Origin: an uncultured Clostridia bacterium
Lineage (GTDB): Bacteria; Bacillota; Clostridia; Christensenellales; CAG-917
Direction of reading: 5' to 3'
Assembly: GCA_946056785.1 (NCBI GenBank)
Contig: CAMGKS010000012.1
Coordinates: forward strand, 1 to 16,341
DNA: 16,341 nt
The notes beneath the pieces were generated by a model that worked only from the letters and a program-made list of their open reading frames with translations, ran no database searches and was not told where the DNA came from. Shown here piece after piece: positions 14,090 to 16,341 of this stretch. How positions within the stretch are numbered: the stretch's first letter is position 1; each line of letters opens with the position of its first letter. Made by a program: the position numbers and the translations under genes.

Positions 14090-14564
14090 AGTCTCATCGT
14101 TCAGATTCAAGATTGCCGCAAAATTAACTCCGAGGCGTTACGGTTCGCTTTTAAATGCCGATTGCTTTGTATAAAATCGAACGTGCCGATAAATTTAACG
14201 TGCCGATCTTAAATTATAGTGCTCTGACTGAATAAATTTCATATCTTCATGCGTAGCTGCATTTTAAGCAGACGTAAACACGTTTTCATTTTATGCCGCA
14301 CGTTCCGCCTGAATAAATTTTAATCTATTTTACAGCCAATTGCAACCACATTTTGTATTCGGTTTTTTGACAATAAAAAGAAATCACGGCAATAAAAAAC
14401 AGCTTTATGCAAGCTGTTTTTTATTGATGATTATAATTGATAATAATAAAACGTATCAGCCGTTGTACATTGATTAAACGTTTTATTTTTTAAACGTTTT
14501 AGTTTGAACAATTTTTAAGCTCCGATAACTCTTACGCTAAAACAACGCACTGCAACCGTAAAGC
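14022..14564. other. Spacer between transporter and membrane protein genes
   Basis: This 543-bp spacer contains the transporter terminator (14390-14426) and the possible leader peptide. It also carries short direct repeats: AACGTGCCGAT (14180-14190 and 14197-14207), CTGAATAAATTT (14228-14239 and 14309-14320) and AAACGTTT (14476-14483 and 14492-14499). A TATAAT box lies at 14218-14213 on the minus strand. I see no structured RNA that I can name. Confidence 0.55.
14390..14426 (-). terminator. Strong bidirectional terminator after the transporter gene
   Basis: A perfect 16-bp inverted repeat, CAATAAAAAACAGCTT (14390-14405) and AAGCTGTTTTTTATTG (14411-14426), surrounds a five-base loop. The effective form is an AACAGCTT stem followed by six U residues on the minus strand, and equally on the plus strand. 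It lies about 140 bases after the transporter stop. Confidence 0.85.
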
Positions 14565-16341
14565 CTAGTCGGCTGAGTCCATAGACTCAAGTCGAATTTG
14601 TCTTTTCTCTTCTTTAGTAAGTTTCTTCTTGCCGCCCACCTGCATGCTGTCGCCGTATCTTACAAACAACATAAGCACTATTGCGATGGCTACGCAGATT
14701 GCCGAATAAAGGAATAAGAATTTCATTCCGACTCCGTCCATGACAAGACCTGCAATAAACGGAGTAATTGCCTGAGCCGACATGGTTGCGGTGTAATAGA
14801 AACCGGTATACTTTCCGCAGTCTTCCGCTTTTGCAAGCTCAACGACCATAGGGAAGGTGTTTACGTTTGCAATGATAAGTCCAAAGCCTGCTATAAGATA
14901 GAACAATGCAAACAAAACCGCAGGTACGATTTGCTTTTCGTTTGGCCCGACGAATGCAAGTATGAGAACAAAGGATACTACCGCCATAGCAAAGCCTATC
15001 ATAATAGATTTTCTTCTGCCTATCTTTGCCGCAAGATAACCTACAGGAATAAACGCTATCGCACTGACGCCCATTGATACGCCCGAAATAATCGACGCAA
15101 CCGACGCTTTAAGATTCAATGCCTTTACGCAGTAAACCGACAAGTTCGACGATACTGCGTTATATCCCATAAACCACATAAAGATGGATGCAAGAATCAA
15201 AATGAAAGAAGTGAATTTTGCTTTTTCAAGTTTAGCCTTTCTCTCCTCAGGAGACAAGTCTTTATATTTTTCATTGAACTTGCGTTCCATTTTTTCGGTG
15301 AACGAAAGACGCTTTTTAGGAGTTTCTTCCGCCGCACTTTCACCGTCTTCGGTTTTACAGACAAGTTCGTTCGGAAGTTCTGCAACTTCTTCGTCGATTT
15401 TCTGGAGTTCTTCCTTTTCTTCGTCCTCGTCCGTGATATGGAATTCTTCACAAATCTTTTGACAGCCGTCCACCATTTTTCTTTCGTTGACCAAAAGCAT
15501 AAAGCAGACCAAAAGCAATATCATTCCGCAGGCTACCGCTCCGAAAATGATGGTATACGTCGTCAGGCTTTCAAAAATCAAAGCAACCGTGTATATCAAA
15601 AATGCGATAGCACCGCCGATGCCGCCCATAAGATTTATCATGGCATTGCCTTGCGAACGCAACGGCTTTGGCGTTACGTCAGGCATCAAAGCTACCGCCG
15701 GCGAACGGAACGTTGCCATGGAAACAAGAACTAAAAGCAAAATCACCATATAAAGCGAAAGACTTGTAATACCCTGTTTATCGCTTAAAACCGAGGCGTT
15801 TACCTGTTCGCTTATCCAGACGGTCATACCCGATTTGACGTAAAGGTTATAATCGTTGTTTCCTTTTATAATATCCTTTACAAGTCTGTCGCCGCTCGGC
15901 GTCACAACGATATCGTCTTCCGTGACGGTTCTGCCTTCATACGTATAGGTCGTTCCGCCTATGCCGAGAAAACCGCTCTTCGATTCAAGTTTATTATCAT
16001 ATCTTATTGCAAGATACTGTTCTTTTGAAATGTGATTTGTATCTTCGATATAAATTTTATCGTAATACTTGCTGTTGCCGTAAAACTTTTCAAGACGTTC
16101 ATTCATAAATACGTCTTCGTTAAGTCTTTGTTCGTATCCCGTACGGATTGCGTCCGAACGCTCAAGCTGTTTTTGAGCCGTAATAGGAACAAATATCATA
16201 AACACAACGGCGGCAATAGTTCCGAACAAAATAAACGGCGTACGTCTGCCCCATTTATTGACTAACTTTCCTTTGGCCTTATCGGAAATTTTTCCGAAAA
16301 CAGGAAGAAGGAACAAACTGAGCAAGTTGTCAAGTCCCATT
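14565..16341 (-). CDS. MFS transporter, GPH/sucrose-transporter-like, with large external insertion (5' end outside window)
   Basis: The visible 591 residues begin inside helix 2 (GLDNLLSLFLLPVFGKISDK), so helix 1 and the true start lie beyond the right edge. The Met at 16338-16340 is probably internal. GRRTPFILFG (31-40) and SPAVALMPDVTPKPLRSQGNAMINLMGGIGG (213-243) are typical of sugar-type MFS carriers of the SUC2/SLC45/GPH kind. Two features are unusual. About 135 hydrophilic residues (55-190) sit between helices 3 and 4, where a short external loop is expected. An acidic linker of about 90 residues (290-375) then joins the two halves. The second half keeps the usual GYLAAKIGRRKSIMIG loop. 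The protein ends in a Lys/Glu-rich cytoplasmic tail. The substrate, possibly a sugar or glycoside, is not determined. Confidence 0.85.
   Translation of the reverse strand, partial: MGLDNLLSLFLLPVFGKISDKAKGKLVNKWGRRTPFILFGTIAAVVFMIFVPITAQKQLERSDAIRTGYEQRLNEDVFMNERLEKFYGNSKYYDKIYIEDTNHISKEQYLAIRYDNKLESKSGFLGIGGTTYTYEGRTVTEDDIVVTPSGDRLVKDIIKGNNDYNLYVKSGMTVWISEQVNASVLSDKQGITSLSLYMVILLLVLVSMATFRSPAVALMPDVTPKPLRSQGNAMINLMGGIGGAIAFLIYTVALIFESLTTYTIIFGAVACGMILLLVCFMLLVNERKMVDGCQKICEEFHITDEDEEKEELQKIDEEVAELPNELVCKTEDGESAAEETPKKRLSFTEKMERKFNEKYKDLSPEERKAKLEKAKFTSFILILASIFMWFMGYNAVSSNLSVYCVKALNLKASVASIISGVSMGVSAIAFIPVGYLAAKIGRRKSIMIGFAMAVVSFVLILAFVGPNEKQIVPAVLFALFYLIAGFGLIIANVNTFPMVVELAKAEDCGKYTGFYYTATMSAQAITPFIAGLVMDGVGMKFLFLYSAICVAIAIVLMLFVRYGDSMQVGGKKKLTKEEKRQIRLESMDSAD

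Noticed and set aside
14390..14426. Mobile-element terminal repeats
   Set aside because: The long perfect hairpin with T-runs is explained as a bidirectional terminator; no transposase is near.

Overview
The window is a moderately AT-rich bacterial chromosome segment that most resembles an anaerobic member of the Bacillota (Clostridia-like, probably a gut-type uncultured lineage). This rests on an oxygen-sensitive class III ribonucleotide reductase with its activase, an LL-diaminopimelate aminotransferase lysine route, strong GGAGG-type ribosome binding sites, sigma-A-like promoters with TATAAT or TGnTATAAT boxes, NrdR boxes, and an ECF sigma/membrane-protein pair. The taxon is inferred, not proven. 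Every gene I can support is on the minus strand, so transcription runs from high to low coordinates. I see no rRNA, tRNA, insertion sequence, integrase or CRISPR.

From right to left: 14565-16341 holds most of an MFS/GPH-like transporter with an unusual external insertion (5' end outside the window). A 543-bp spacer follows, with a strong terminator and a possible leader peptide, then a four-helix membrane protein of unknown function (13035-14021). Next is a compact operon, dapF - guaA - dapL (9314-12893), with a recognisable promoter and overlapping or nearly abutting genes. It combines meso-diaminopimelate synthesis (lysine, peptidoglycan) with GMP synthesis. Then comes a membrane-anchored ComEC-like metallo-beta-lactamase-fold protein (7839-9248).

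The 695-bp region 7144-7838 carries the NrdR-controlled promoter of nrdD plus a second, distal NrdR-box hairpin. nrdD (5041-7143) ends in a terminator. A 298-bp spacer with 18-bp tandem repeats separates it from nrdG (4077-4742), which supplies the glycyl-radical activase for NrdD. Next are a divergent glutamate-5-kinase-like protein (3202-4026) with its own promoter and terminator, and a histidine phosphatase (2240-2962).

The left end (1-2089) is a three-gene signalling module: an ECF sigma factor, a single-pass membrane protein that is probably its anti-sigma factor, and a lipoprotein truncated by the window edge. By eye the lipoprotein is a paralogue of the extracytoplasmic part of the membrane protein. 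The lipoprotein's ribosome binding site lies in a 12-bp inverted repeat. This module is the best candidate in the window for something not yet described.
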